A stretch of 64,000 nt of DNA from Dicaeum eximium (lineage: Eukaryota > Chordata > Aves > Passeriformes > Dicaeidae), in assembly GCA_013396995.1 (NCBI GenBank), contig VWZP01005531.1, positions 548,895 through 612,894 of the forward strand. Direction: 5' to 3'. This document shows, in pieces, positions 39,681 to 52,389 of this stretch (position 1 is the first letter of the stretch; each line of letters starts with the position of its first letter). The notes below the pieces were generated by a model. It worked only from the letters and a program-made list of their open reading frames with translations, was not told the origin of the DNA and did no database searches. A program made the translations under genes and the position numbers.

Positions 39681-41154
39681 AGATCAGAGCTCATATATTC
39701 AGAGTCTAAGCACATTATGTATGCTTCACATACAGAGATAATGTGAAATGGGATTTTTAAGAAGGTAAATGCTCCATAAAAACCACCACTTGGTCAGTTT
39801 ACTCTCTACAAGTGCACAACAATTTTAAAGGCATGAAAGATCAGAACTGAAAATTTATAATTAGATCATGATTGCAACAATGATGATCATTAGAGAGAAC
39901 AGTAATGGATGCCTAGGAAATGTGTGAATCAAGTCTGATTTTATGCCCTTGTTCTCCCTCACAATAATATGAAACGTATTTCCCCTATATTTTCACCATT
40001 TTCCGTGAAGCAAGTTGAAATAGAAAATCAAATGGATATTCAGGTATTTATAAAAATCTTTTCCCACAAACATACAAATGGAAACAGTCCTCAAAACACT
40101 CATGAAATAGTTTATATTTTTATAACACAAACATAATAGTTTTTAAAACAATTTCTTTTCTCCTTAAATTGTATTTAAGATCAACTTCAAAAGTAATTTT
40201 TGTGAATCAGCTCCCTGAAAAATGATAGCTCATTTGCATGCTAATGAAACAAATGCTATGCCAATGTTTTAAATTTTTTTTTTATTGTACACCTGATAGT
40301 ATCATATTCAATGTTGTGAAGCATCCATAAGCATTATGGAAAAGTATTGATAATGATAAAGATTCTTATCATTGAAAGTTTTGAGATCGAAATATATGTT
40401 CAAAGCATCTGAATCAAAATCTAGAACATATGAAGATGACTGAAAAATACACAATAAGGTCTGGTGCTGCAACATTTTTATCTAACTTTCAGGTTTAGTG
40501 GCCATACACTTGCAGTGGTTTTATTTTTCTCCTCCTAATTGTATAACTGTATTCCCCACATTTACACTTCAGCAGAGCAAAATGCTTTTCTGCTGTAAAC
40601 TATGAATTCCTTTAAGACAGAGGAAGATGGAAACCTCTTTTCTCTCTCTGAGAAGAGCTGATATTGACAGGAGAATAGGGCAGCAGCATAGCAGAGCTTG
40701 TTCTTGGACCAATTTCCATAGCCCCTGGGAATGTACTGTAAAGAATTTCAGTAAACAATTATGCTTGCACAAACAGATTCAAGCTGCTATAAATCACTTC
40801 ACTTCTTGTTCTTAAACAAAACTATTTAATTTACCCACTGTTTGTTTTTGACAGGCTGTGGCAGGAGGAGAGAGGGAGAGACAGCTGTGTTGCAGCTTCA
40901 CTGTCTTGAAAGCTTAAGAGTTTCTAATATTTCTGTGCCAGAATCTCTGCATACTTTAGACCACAACTCAATAGATTTTTTTTCCCAGAAGTTTTGTAAT
41001 AAACATGACGTATAAGTAGATTAAAAGATGGAAGAATTGGAATTCAATATGAGAGTGGATCTTGAGACATCCATGACACATATGTTGAGGTAAGGCAACA
41101 AACTGAAGAGGACTAGAAGTTTTACTATGGCCAAAGACATATCAATGTATCTGA
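39681..41154. other. AT-rich non-coding DNA, nothing recognised
   Basis: No gene or known repeat was recognised. Confidence 0.5.
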
Positions 41155-41458
41155 AAGGAGGGTGTCAAAAGGATGGATCCAGGCTCTCCTCAGTGGTGCC
41201 AAGCAATAGGACAAGAAGCAACAGGCAGAAAGTGATGCACTGGAAATTCCATCTGAGTATGAGGAAGCATTTCTTTACTGGGTAGATGACTGAGCAGATT
41301 ACAGAGAGAGGTTCTGAAGTCTCTCTCATTGGAGATATTCAAGAACCATCTGGACACAATCCTGTGCCATGTGCTCTAGGATGACCCTTCTTAAGCAGGG
41401 AGGTTGGACCAGATGGCCCACTGTGGTCCCTTCCAATGTGACCCATTCTGGGATAGGT
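41155..41458 (+). mobile_element. CR1 retrotransposon, 3' part
   Basis: The plus strand follows the CR1 C-terminal ORF2 and 3' UTR: GAGGGTGTCAAAAGGATGGA, CTCCTCAGTGGTGCCAAGCA, ATAGGACAAGAAGCAACAGG, AAATTCCATCTGAGTATGAG and TCTTTACTGGGTAGATGACT. It ends with AGCAGGGAGGTTGGACCAGA and CCCTTCCAATGTGACCCATT before a CR1-type end. It is 5' truncated and its frame is broken by substitutions. Confidence 0.9.
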
Positions 41459-44400
41459 ATCGAAATCCCATCACCACTGGATTTATAAGTTTAATACCAT
41501 CATTGATCCTCCACAACACTAGACACTGAGAAGCACAAGTCACACTGAAAGTCAACAAAACATATACTTTTGTGCTATGCCTTAGATTTTACTATGTTTT
41601 ACTATCATTTCTCCCTAACAGAACCACTCTCAAGAAATTCTACTTCTTGTAAAGACTAATGAAGTTTTAAATAATTCATAACCCTTGAACTGAACAAAAT
41701 CAATTTTGCCTTTCAACATAATTTGAGAATGGGGAGATATTAAACCTGAATGTAACAAAATCTTGGTAGCATCTAAACATGAAAAAGTAATCTCTCCTGT
41801 TTCTTAATTCTTCTCTTCTTACATTATAGCACTCTTCTTTTCCCCATCTCTCCATTTTTCCATGTGCTCAGAAAGATAATTACTTAATCTCTTATGCCAC
41901 TACAGTGACTTGAAATATCTAAATAATTTTCAGCTGTAGAATAAACAAATTAATTCATTTGCCCAAGAAAAATAAGAAATAGAACTGATACAAATTCAAC
42001 ACCTAAAAGTGGATGAAACAGAGCTGTGGATGTGCTTATAATACTGCTGAGGATACTGCTAGTCCTTTACTTAGATAATGTTAGCTAACAGCATGAAGAT
42101 TTAGGACTGGCATTGTCTTAACCCAGTTTGTGTCAAATACATTGCAACCTTTGTTCATTTGCCATGAATTTAGTTAGAAACTACTTTTGTGAATCAGTAT
42201 TTACAATTCAGTTTCAGATGTCACAGGACTTTGCTGTCAGGCAAATGGAGCTTAAGGTGAATAATAACATTAATAGGGAGTACAGAGAGAGAGGGTTTTG
42301 ATAATTTTATACGCTATCTATTACTGGAAAAAAAAATCAAACAAATCTATAGATACATAGACTTTTTCTAAAATCTAAAAGGCATGCCAAAGATATCAGG
42401 ATTTTAAACCATTCATTAAAATTATTTTTGGGGTTTTACACCTCAGGTATCAGCATTTTAAATCATTGCTCTCTGAAGAAAAACATTTCAGCTCCTTCTT
42501 TCAGAAGGAAATATTTCATCTCCTTTCGGCTTTAGAAAGTAGAAGAAAAGCTGCTTGACAGTAGGAAAATAGGTTTTGGGGCAAAAATTATATTCTACAG
42601 CAACCTGATAGAAAATGGACAGTGGAAACCAGTCCACTTGACTTACTGTCTCATACCCCTTCTGCAAATCAAGTACCTCCTTAATCTCCATGCACTCCTT
42701 TGCAGCATACACATAAAAAGCCTTAAATAGTGTAACAAGGTATTATGATTAAGTAATGCATGGATTTGATCCTTCATTCCTTACAAATGTAGGTAATTTC
42801 TTATTTATACAAGTATGGATGACTTTGCAGGTACTGCTTACTTGAGTAATGATTATTGTTTTGAGCACAATGTCTATACATTATTACTAGATCCCTAATC
42901 ATAGAATGCTATTATTCAGCTATAAATTATTATTATGACTTAAAGTACACACATACTAGTTAGAGTGTAGTGCAGTTTTCTTTAAGATTGATATGGTAGA
43001 TTTTTACAAAAGTAGGAGTGCAATGCAAGTAATATTTTATTTTAAACCTTGGAAGTGTGAAAGTAGGTCAAGTTCTGTGCCAAAAAATATGTTGAAAACT
43101 GTTTTAATTATATGCTGGAATGCTGCAGAAGATTGTATTCACTCATAAGTCATCATCAAATATCTGTTAGGTATATTAAATAGTGGGCACTCTGAAGTAA
43201 ATTAAATTATTGCTGTAACACTCACTTATTCACCATGCATCCAAACTTTCTCCACTACAAAACAATTGGATAAGATTGTGAACATCTTTTAAACCAAGTG
43301 TCATCTATCAACAGTAAAACTACAAAGACTGTGTATCTTGATGCTATGCTATGCATAAAAAAACCCCCAGAGTTTGTTACAATTAAAAAAAAAATTCCCA
43401 GATCATCACCAAATTGAACATCAACATATGGTATGGATATCAGTATGCTGAAGATAAAAAGGAAATTTTACAACAGTAGGAAAAGAACTTCTGTCATCCC
43501 ATATAAAGTTGGAATCTCTTTGGCTACAAAGAAAAAGGTTATAGCATACCAAGGCACAGTTTAGGCTATTGAAAGATAGGGGGATTGAAAGAAATTGATT
43601 TTTGACGAATTGTTTATCTGAAGAGACAATTTGTATAAGAAGGGCATGGGGATGGGAAAACTAATAAAAAAAATTCAGATAAGATCAGCTTCCTTATTTG
43701 ATTACAGAGGAATTTTAAATGAAAATACTTTCAAAGTTTATCTGATAATGTGCTATTGAAAGGTAGTGTTCTCATTTGATTTCTAGTTGATTTTTGCATG
43801 ATTTTATGAACTTAAATATTATATGCTTTAGGATTGTAATGATCAAGTATAATTTAGTAGAAATATGACAAAAAAGGGCAAAATTCCATGATGCTCAGCA
43901 ATTAAGAGAAGTGTGGAGTAAGAAGGAGGTTGGCTTACTATGCTGCTATTTTTAATTAAAATTTTCTGATCAATAAAATAGTATAGTTGTACTCAATAGG
44001 CTTCTAATTTTCTATGCTTGTTTACTAAATGATCTGTTGAATGCAAAATAGGGGTTTGATTAATCTTCTGACTTACTCCTTGTACAAAAACTGATCTGAA
44101 GCATAATGTTCCTCTTCTTATTTGAAAGAGAAGCTTTCTTTCATATGTTTGTTCTAAAAAATAAGTATTCAGATGAAAATTAACTTCTAGCCGCCTGGGG
44201 GAAAATGTTGTTAGTTGTATAAATAGCTATAAAGTCACTCTCAAAGAGAACTTTTAACACAGAATTAAAAAAAAAAAAACCAAAACAAAAACAACAACAA
44301 CAAAAAAAAAACCAACCACATAAAGCTATGACTATGATATGCTGGTACTCAAAGATGGCGTGAGGATTTAATCACCTACACATGCAGTAAAAAAAATAGC

Positions 44401-45782
44401 CAAGATACAAACATGGGTATTTATTTGGTGACACCTTCCTTTGTTTGTGCAGCAAAAACCCAGATAGTCATGGTTTAAACCCCCAACCTTCTCAGTTCAG
44501 TCTCAGTCTGGGGTTAAACCCTTTCTATGACTGTTAAAAAGATGGGAATAGGTGACTTTATTTACTCTGTATCAAAGTAAGATACCTAAGAAGCCATTTT
44601 TAAGTTAGGCAATCAAATTTACTTCTATTTCTGGTTTATTTAACTCTGGTTTATTAGGACATCCTCAGGAAAGACCACATGCAATGGTAGCTAGCCAAAA
44701 GGAGGTGGCTGAATTTAGCTGACCTGATTTCCCAAATGCCTGATTTCCTTACATTTAACAATCCCCTACTTAATATCAGTCAATACATGCATATCCAGTC
44801 CATGATCAAATGAGTCCATCCTTAGGGTTCTGATCAGTTGTAGTATCAGCTCTGGCCTTTATGAAGGGAGATAAAAATTCCTTCTGTATGTTCACAATTT
44901 CCTTCTCAGCCAAAACTCTCACTGCAACATTTCATCCATCTTATAATCACCCCTGGAAAAGGTCCTAGGTCTGCCCTAAAGCCTTTAAGGCATCAACCTT
45001 TGCAACTGCACAGAACAAATCTTTGCAGTTCTAAAAAAAATCAGCTGCCCCACTGCAGCTGGATCCAAGCAGGAACCTCAAGAAGAAATGAGCAGCCTCT
45101 TGTGATGGGAATGAAGAATATGATGCCTGATGATTCAAACTGCAGATCTCATTAACTGTTCCCTTGCTCCCAGTAATTGAATTAACAATGAAATTAGTAA
45201 AGTCTCCCAGTGGACTTGGATCTGCAGTTGAGAAGTGAAAGGTTCATGTCTATTTCTGTGTGCAAATGGATGTCAGCAATCAATTAGGACTTTACTGATC
45301 TTGTGAGCAGTCACATAATCCAGCAACAATCTGAGTTATTCATATTGTCAACCTGGCTCCCTATGAATCATTGTGTTCACTTCAAAGTAAAAGTGGCCCT
45401 AATAAATTTTATCCTATTTTTTAATTGATTTATAGATTCCTTTTTCACTGCCCAGTGGATATTTCAGGTGGACATTCCAAGTGGACTTTTATTACTCCAT
45501 ATACACCAACCCTCCTCAAGAGGGAAGCTGCCTCCTCAACATTGCACAGCACTGAAGCTCTGCGGCAGCTAATTGCCATGTTGTGCTGGTACATCTCCTT
45601 GTCAAGATAGTCTCCAATGTTTTGTTTTTTAAAACTTACCAAAATTTTGGAAATATAAAGGATTTTCAGAAATTACAGCTAACAAAGATGCTCATAGCAA
45701 GTTAGTCATGTAGTGGATGAAACATAAAACTTGGCACAAACTGCAGTAATATTTGACATATGGATGCGCAATCTATTTCTGA
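41459..45782. other. AT-rich non-coding DNA, no gene seen
   Basis: Contains an A/C-rich stretch at 44264-44318. The part 44440-45320 is slightly less AT-rich and has retroelement-like phrasing but no motif I can assign. No gene is called. Confidence 0.45.
44264..44318. repeat. A-rich low-complexity repeat
   Basis: A runs with interspersed C (AAAAC, AAC units). Confidence 0.85.
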
Positions 45783-46395
45783 TGTAACAGTATGCCTGAT
45801 GGTATTGAGATCAGATTATTAAAATTATTAGAGATGCCTCTGCCCAAATTAAGGTGCAAACAAGACCATATGCCAAAGGAAAAAGCAAAGATTTTATTTA
45901 GCAGTAAATGTGAGGTAGAGAGAAAGAGAGAGAGAAATACAAGGGGGCAGGGGGAGAGAAAGAGAGTGACTCCATCCCGAACGAATCCACAGAATGAAAA
46001 ATCGATTTGGTCTATAGTCACTCAGGTTCAGGTGGGAATGACCAGGTACCTCCCCTCAGGCAGGCAGTTTCACACTGGATGATGTAATGCTGTGGGTCTT
46101 GGGACATTTTATGAGTCTTTGACATCTTCTGAGATGCTGCAGTTGTCTGTCAGTGTAGCTGAATCAATCATGATCCATCAGCCAAGATGAATACCTTCAT
46201 CCTACATCTCAATATCCTCATCTCAATTCGAAGGGAAGTATTCACAGCTTAGTGATTATGTAAGAAAGGATATTGGCATAATAAGGACTTATTGCACCTT
46301 GCAGGATTTATCTCTCATCAGCCTCTTCCCTTATCTGGAAACCAGACTTCCAGTGTGACCAAAATGGGCCTAAACCATTCCTTGAATCTGTTACA
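45783..46395 (-). mobile_element. LTR with 8-bp terminal inverted repeats
   Basis: The segment starts TGTAACAG and ends CTGTTACA, a perfect 8-bp inverted repeat with the TG...CA of LTRs. On the minus strand a GCTAAATAAAATC string (near 45890-45905) supplies a poly(A) signal at the expected place towards the 3' end. The plus-strand sequence AAGCAAAGATTTTATTTAGC followed by a purine-rich AGAGAGAAAGAGAG tract (45913-45965) has the look of songbird LTRs. The flanking hexamers (TTCTGA and AGCTGC) do not match, so no target-site duplication survives. Open frames here (45773-46082) come from the purine tract. Confidence 0.65.
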
Positions 46396-46717
46396 AGCTG
46401 CAACATTTTCAAGAAATCTCTGGAGATTCTGTGAAGTGTAACATTATTTTAAATTACAAAGATATTGACAGGCAATCCATTTCAAAACATGAGTAGTTCA
46501 GACTTTCAAATCAGTGACTGAAATGTCTTTAACTGAATGTGTATTAATAAGTATTAAAAATAATTTTAGATGCAAATTACCCTGCTGTTTTTATGGACTG
46601 GAAGTGTGTGAAGAAAGAACAGAGATAAATGGCCTGGGAAACTTTCAAGAAAGGAATTCTAAACTATTGTTATCTCTTCCTTGTAGCTATTTTTTATAGT
46701 AGTTGTCCTTCAAAGAG

Positions 46718-46905
46718 TGTTATTCTTGGTCCACCAGTGGGGTGAGAGATGTTTTCAATGGGACCAATCACGTCTCACTTCAGCGAGTCTTGTTATAAAA
46801 AGGCGCAGAATTTATATTAAACCCCTTTTTGCCTTTTTGCCTTCTGATGAATTGGAGTCTTTCATTCTCATTCCTGACTCAACAGCGACAGAAGTGCAGA
46901 TGCTT
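46718..46905 (+). mobile_element. LTR-like promoter fragment
   Basis: A TGTTATTC start is followed by a CCAAT-type box (GGACCAATCACG, near 46760) and a TATA box (TTATAAAAAGGCGC, near 46793). Then come TGATGAATTGGAGTCTTTC and CATTCCTGACTCAACAGCGA, a string typical of retroviral R-U5 regions. No matching duplication was found, so the boundaries are approximate. The plus frame 46717-46908 is not a gene. Confidence 0.5.
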
Positions 46906-47699
46906 TAATGAACACTAGAGGGTAATTAATTTAAAGTTTTTCTGGAAAAATATATTGGCTAGGATTTCAAAGTATCTAAATATGTGTGATAGTTTGCTCT
47001 CAAAGACTCTGAGATATTCTGATACAAGATTATCATACTCTATCCACTCTTTACAGATTAAATTGCTAATCAATTAATTAAATTGGATACTATTCTATTT
47101 TTTTAAGGTCCAAAATTTTGTAAAGTCATCTGATGTCAGCTGAAAAGTTACACTTAGCAGCCAAAAAATCCCCCCCAAAAAACTGACAGTACTACCTTCT
47201 ATGTGCCAATCAAATCAATTCCATTTCATGACCTAACTTGCTGCCATTTTTAATGAACAGATTTTGTGCATTCTGAAATTCAGCACTCAGTATCAATTAG
47301 ATAAATTACTGTCTGTATCTCTGATTTGAGCAGAATGTAAACTTTAGAATTCAAAATCCTTAAGAATTAACTTCTAAAGGGCTCATCCTCTCTAGAAAGA
47401 AACTTGATAACTAAAAAAAGTAATAATTGTTTAGGAAGATTATGCATAAGTAAATAAACTTTTAAAAATCTTGAGTTATTAAGGGGTATAAATAACCTTG
47501 AGTTATGAAGGTTGCCGATGTGTGTTTATTATTGTGTTCCTAGAAGTCAACGTCTGCTATTTTCCTGTTATCTTTTCTCCCATCTTCACTAAGTCTATAA
47601 GAGCAAGGTCCCTTATTATTTCAACCATAAAATTATTCAAGCCACAGAAATTACACCAGCTGAGGAGTAATTATTGCCACAAAACCAGGCTTTAGGTAT
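46906..47699. other. AT-rich non-coding DNA, nothing recognised
   Basis: No gene or repeat was recognised. Confidence 0.5.
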
Positions 47700-47704
47700 G
47701 AAGT
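47700..47704. repeat. Target-site duplication GAAGT (left)
   Basis: Identical to 48712-48716 and abuts the LTR. Confidence 0.75.
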
Positions 47705-48711
47705 TGTCTTGGTTTGGAAGGCAGGAGCCTCCCTCGGAAGGGAAAATCTAAATCCCTTCCCTCCGAATCATTATAATTTTGGAATTAAGGGGCTTTCAGG
47801 CAAAGATATGGGAATAGGAATAACAGGTCTTCCCTAGTATGTATAATAGAGCGGACAAACAATGACAACTACGGCACCAACCCCAAACAGAACACAAAGC
47901 CTTCTCGGCTGCAGGAACTTTCCCCGCGCTGCAGTTCCAGGCACGGCCGGCAGGGGCGCTGGCAGCGCCCGGCGGGCAGGGCAGGTGCGATGATTCCCCC
48001 GTGGCTGCAGGGGGCGCTGCGGCGCGGCCTCGGGGAGCTCACTGTTATGGCAGCTTGTCCCACATGGGAAGGGATGGGAGAGAGGCCTTGCTTCACAGAG
48101 CCCTGGGGCAGCCGAGCTTGGTGCCCCTTCAGGACTCTCAGAAGCAGCAAGCCGGGATGGCAGGACGTCCTGGCAGCAGGGGGTGTGGGACTACAGTGCA
48201 GCAACAGCTCAGAGCAGTGCCGAAGAAGCGGTGGCAGCAGCCCAGCTCCCAGCAGGGCAGAGAGAGGTGAGCTCAGGATTCCAGGCTCCCGAGCAAACGG
48301 GTAAATCCCTTTTCAGTGAGGTAGGTGATAATAAGGTCCCAGTTCAGTGCCTGCTCTCACAAGCAGTGGCTCAGCCCATGGCAGAAGAGGCAGCTGTGGG
48401 CTGGACTCCAGCACCAGCAGCAAATTCCGTTCCCCGAGCTACAGCTCCGGCCGTCCTTCCCGACGCCGAGAGACAGGGAAAGCCAGCAGCCGCCCCGGCT
48501 CCGTCTTTAATCAGCCCAGTTCTCTCGGAATCTCTGCCCCTTGGGGAGAAACTCCCAGATAAGAGAAGTGCAACCAGATACCCTTCTCCCCTGAGCTTGG
48601 CCTCTTCTTTCGTTTTTCTTAAGTACCCAGTTATTAGTGTTTCCTAGAACTTATGAGAAAAAATTCTACAGGTAAAAAAGGAACAAAAGGAAAGAAACCT
48701 AACCCCCAACA
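47705..48711 (-). mobile_element. Solo ERVL-type LTR, about 1 kb, 5-bp duplication
   Basis: In minus orientation the element starts TGTTGGGGGTTAGG and ends CCTTCCAAACCAAGACA. GAAGT flanks both sides (47700-47704 and 48712-48716), the 5-bp duplication expected for ERVL/class III elements. The 3'-end part (plus strand TGTCTTGGTTTGGAAGGCAG, CTCCCTCCGAATCATTATAA, AAGGGGCTTTCAGGCAAAG) is of a kind I know as common in songbird genomes. The centre (about 47880-48560) is strongly GC- and CpG-rich and creates long open frames on both strands (47869-48204 minus; 47990-48647 plus, up to 154 codons). These resemble no known protein and are read as by-products. No internal retroviral genes are present. 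Exact boundaries are seen; family placement is from memory of the terminal motif. Confidence 0.85.
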
Positions 48712-48716
48712 GAAGT
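48712..48716. repeat. Target-site duplication GAAGT (right)
   Basis: Identical to 47700-47704 and abuts the LTR. Confidence 0.75.
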
Positions 48717-51534
48717 CCATTTAGCAACCTGGCTGATTATGTGTATTAAATTCAATTTAAACAAATCCAGAGCAATGCAAAGGTTGCATTTGAACAGCAG
48801 TTCTGCAGGTGAAGCAGGTTCCTTCCTTGAAATTATTTGTGGTGCCTTTCTCCCAGACAGGTTTCATAAATGCTGTTTAGAAATTGAAGGGATATTTTAC
48901 GGTATAGAATGTGGCTGGATTATTTCAATATGGTTTATGAAAATATTACTGTTGCTAAAAACAAATTAGAGGTCTAGCACTGAAAATTTTACTGCTTCAG
49001 TTGTGTTATAAACACTGTTTTATGCACACCGCTCTTCTTATTAAAGGCATAGATAACACATAGTCAAATTTACATTTGGGGCTAATTCTTACAAATAGTT
49101 TGAATATTTATTCTATTTATATCCACAAAAAAGTAGTTCAAATGTGCAATGTATAACTGCAGGGAACTAGAGAACTTAACCAGCTCCAGGTTATTGGTCT
49201 CCTCCCACAGCCTCTGAGCATTTTTGGAGGAGCTGAACATTTTACAGAAGGAAGCCCTGATTCTTGCCCTTATGGTCTCCACATCCCTTCTATCGTAAAA
49301 TATCCCTCAGAATCAATTCACATCTTTCAACTCTTGATGGATCCACCTCAGATATTAGTATGGATTTGCCTGCAGGAATATACAGAAGCATGTCTGGTTT
49401 TTCCTTCTTGCTCCTCTGCCAAAATAAAAGGATAAGAATCATCTGGAATATCACAGAATAATTTAATTTGAATTAGTTGAAATGTCTGCCTGGCAGAAGG
49501 AAGATGGAAGGCAAGAAAATAAAAATGGTTTAGACAGCATTAAACACCAGTGCTGAAAAATAACTATATTCCTCATTAAAATAGACACCAGAACAATTTT
49601 TCTTTGATATATATAAAGTTTGCGTGTTATTAGAAGTATTTATATCTCTATATTCTGAATTACTGTGAGATCCTTCATAGCTTTATGGTAATTTCTTTCT
49701 GTAATCAGTTATTAAAGCAAAGAATACACTGATTTATAAGTACAAATTACAGGCTATACTTGCAAATAATTTTCTTCTTGGGAAGCAGAATATTGTCTTA
49801 AATGTATGTATAACAATAAAATGCCAATCATACCTCTGAAATGGCACCAAAAATTCTCTGAGAAATTCTCAGCCCTCTGCTAATCTTTATGTCGCTGTGT
49901 AAATGAGACACATGCCAATAAATTCAGTCCTACAATCAGACTTGAAATATTTGTTGTGGTTTCTCAAAATTATGATACAATTTTTGTATAGTTCTGTTGA
50001 AAATTCTGCCTTATTTTTCTTTGTTTTACCTTTATCTCCTTTTATTCAGTTACTCATGCACTTTTCATGTAGCTGCTTACTTGAAGACATGCCAACTTAC
50101 AACATTTGGGGGGATGCATTCCTACATCAACACAATACAGGGTATATGATACAGAGAATCTTAAGCAATCCAAAGGGACACTGCATATGCACCCTATTGA
50201 ATTAAAAACATGGTCAAATAGATCCTGATATAGAGTTTGAGGAACGTATGCAGGGATATGACTGATCTAGAAAGACTGACCTCACTCCACTGAGTTTTGA
50301 ATCTGAATCATGTCCGAAATTTTAGTACTTACTACTATCTCAAGATTTTTCTAGTTTGGTTCCATCTTCCTATTTTTAGACTTAGTCAGAAGAATTGAAT
50401 GAAACTTTTAGGTCATAATTTTGAAGACAGAATTCTCACTCATTAGGATGTATCTTGATGTGTCTGGTTTGGTGATAGGCCTGTAATCTGAGTGTCCCTG
50501 TTTCAGCACATAAAATTTATTTCCCTGGTCCTCACTGTCTGCAATTATATTTTTCAGGACTCAACAGCTGTACAAATAAGAAAAATACTTCGTAGTGAAA
50601 TATTCAGGTAATAACAGTTTGAGCTACCCCATTTCAGATTTAATATAAAATCAAAAGCAACTTCCTTTCCCAGGGAGGAGAAAAATAAAATCAACTTCTA
50701 TCTCTGAACACTCCTCACAATGGACATATTGGTTTTACTGATATTTCATAAAAGGTAAATCTTCAGCAACAGAAGAGAAGTGATTTTCAAATTCAGAATG
50801 CAAATATTCTTTATGACATCAAGAATTCTGAACTAACTATTCTCTATAAATACAGAAAAATATATCAGTGAAGACTGGGAGGGGCATTTCTATGAGACTG
50901 GCCTTAGTGATACAGCAAGTTGTTAAATTAAAAATTCAGAGAATCCCTAAAATCCAAATGAATTTTCTCTTCTGATTTGAAGCAATAGTAAGGACCAGGT
51001 CAGAACATGTCAGAAAATATTATATTACTACCTTCTGCCTGAAACCAACAACCATGTTACTCTAGCCTCTCTAAGGCCATGTTATCTGCTGCTGTATAGC
51101 CTTCCTAGAGGACAGATTTTGATTTGATATAAGGAACCCTATTTTAGCAAGGCAAGAGAACCCCCAGGAGTCCCTTACAAACTCAGCCATTCTGTGATTT
51201 TGTAAAATAGAATTTAACAAATACATTGAAATTATAAGCAAAAAGATAAAAGGTTTAATTGGTCTATGCACAGAAATCATAGGAACTATTATTAGGAAAA
51301 AACCCCCAAAACTACAGGTGTGGGTGTTGGGATTTGTGTTTTGGTTTTTTTTTTTTTAAGAAGTGAGAGAAGAGTTGAGGAGCAAAAGGAGCCATACCAA
51401 AAGACTGCTACATATAAGTGATGAATTTGCCAATCGTGTAGAAAAAACCAAAAACATACAGTGTTAAGAAAACAAACAAGACTGCATAGTTAGATCCCAA
51501 AGTGGAACAAAACAATTTACATTCTAAGAAAAGC
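48717..51534. other. AT-rich non-coding DNA, no gene seen
   Basis: No gene was recognised. The minus frame 49082-49282 (66 codons) has a protein-like composition but no domain I can name and no splice evidence. Confidence 0.45.
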
Positions 51535-52320
51535 TGAGGAAGATGTTAAACAGAGGTTAACAAGGCTGCTCAATTTCAACCAGCAGGACAAGCTGTAACC
51601 AAGAAGGTCCTGGCTGATTATTGCTGATTTCAAATAACCCTTGAAAAACCAAGGAAATTCCAGAAGGCTGAAAGAAATGTGGAGTGCAAATACTGAAAAA
51701 GATGACCTTCACATTTACAAGCCCCTCCAACTAACATTGCTGCTAGACAAAATAATAGAACCTGATTAATGAAAATTTAAATGCTGTAAATGCAATTACT
51801 GAAAATCAACATAGATTTTAAAGAAGTAGATCTTATCAAACTATCCTGATCTTCTGAAGGCCTTTTTTTTTTTCTGAGAATACAAAATTGGATCACAAGA
51901 AATTTGCAGATACATGTATTTATGCCTGTTTCTGCATACATTACAATAAGATGTATTTTGAATTCTGAAGGCACTTTGAATGTCAGCCTACACTATTTTA
52001 ACCAAGATTCAAAATTATTGTAAATGTGACACTCTAAATATCTCAAAATGTAATTGTAACAATGGAAATTAGTGGTTTCTAGTGAGAACCCATGGAAGTC
52101 TGATTTTCAGTCCTTTGTTGCTTAACGTCTTTATTGTTTGAACTGCAGAAAAATGCATAGTCTATGAAGCTGAAGATGACTTGATGTTTATATGTCAAAA
52201 GCTTGGGACAACTAAGCCAGATGGTAAAAGGAAACATTAGGTATTTCAATGTGATCATGTTTGAAGTCATGAATTTAGGGTAAAAAACATAGCTCCAGAC
52301 CAGGACATTCAATGCCAGAA
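51535..52320 (+). mobile_element. Ancient CR1 (L3-like) ORF2 remnant
   Basis: The plus strand matches an old amniote CR1 type in order: GAAGATGTTAAACAGAGG, CTCAATTTCAACCAGCAGGA, CAAGCTGTAACCAAGAAGGT, CCTGGCTGATTATTGCTGAT, GACAAAATAATAGAACC, then TCTCAAAATGTAATTGTAAC and AGTGGTTTCTAGTGAGAACC. In the intact family this is the reverse transcriptase region. Here it is shattered by indels and stops and long parts are missing. The exact junction with the next CR1 lies somewhere between about 52150 and 52390. Antisense frame 52079-52417 is its shadow. Confidence 0.75.
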
Positions 52321-52389
52321 GGAAATGTGTGAAAACCCTGATAGGTATGTGACTTGGGAAAGGAAGACAAAAGAAACTGTACCCCTCTG

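Noticed and set aside
48183..48647. Longest plus-strand open frame (154 codons)
   Set aside because: It lies wholly inside the GC-rich centre of the solo LTR at 47705-48711, overlaps several other open frames and resembles no known protein.
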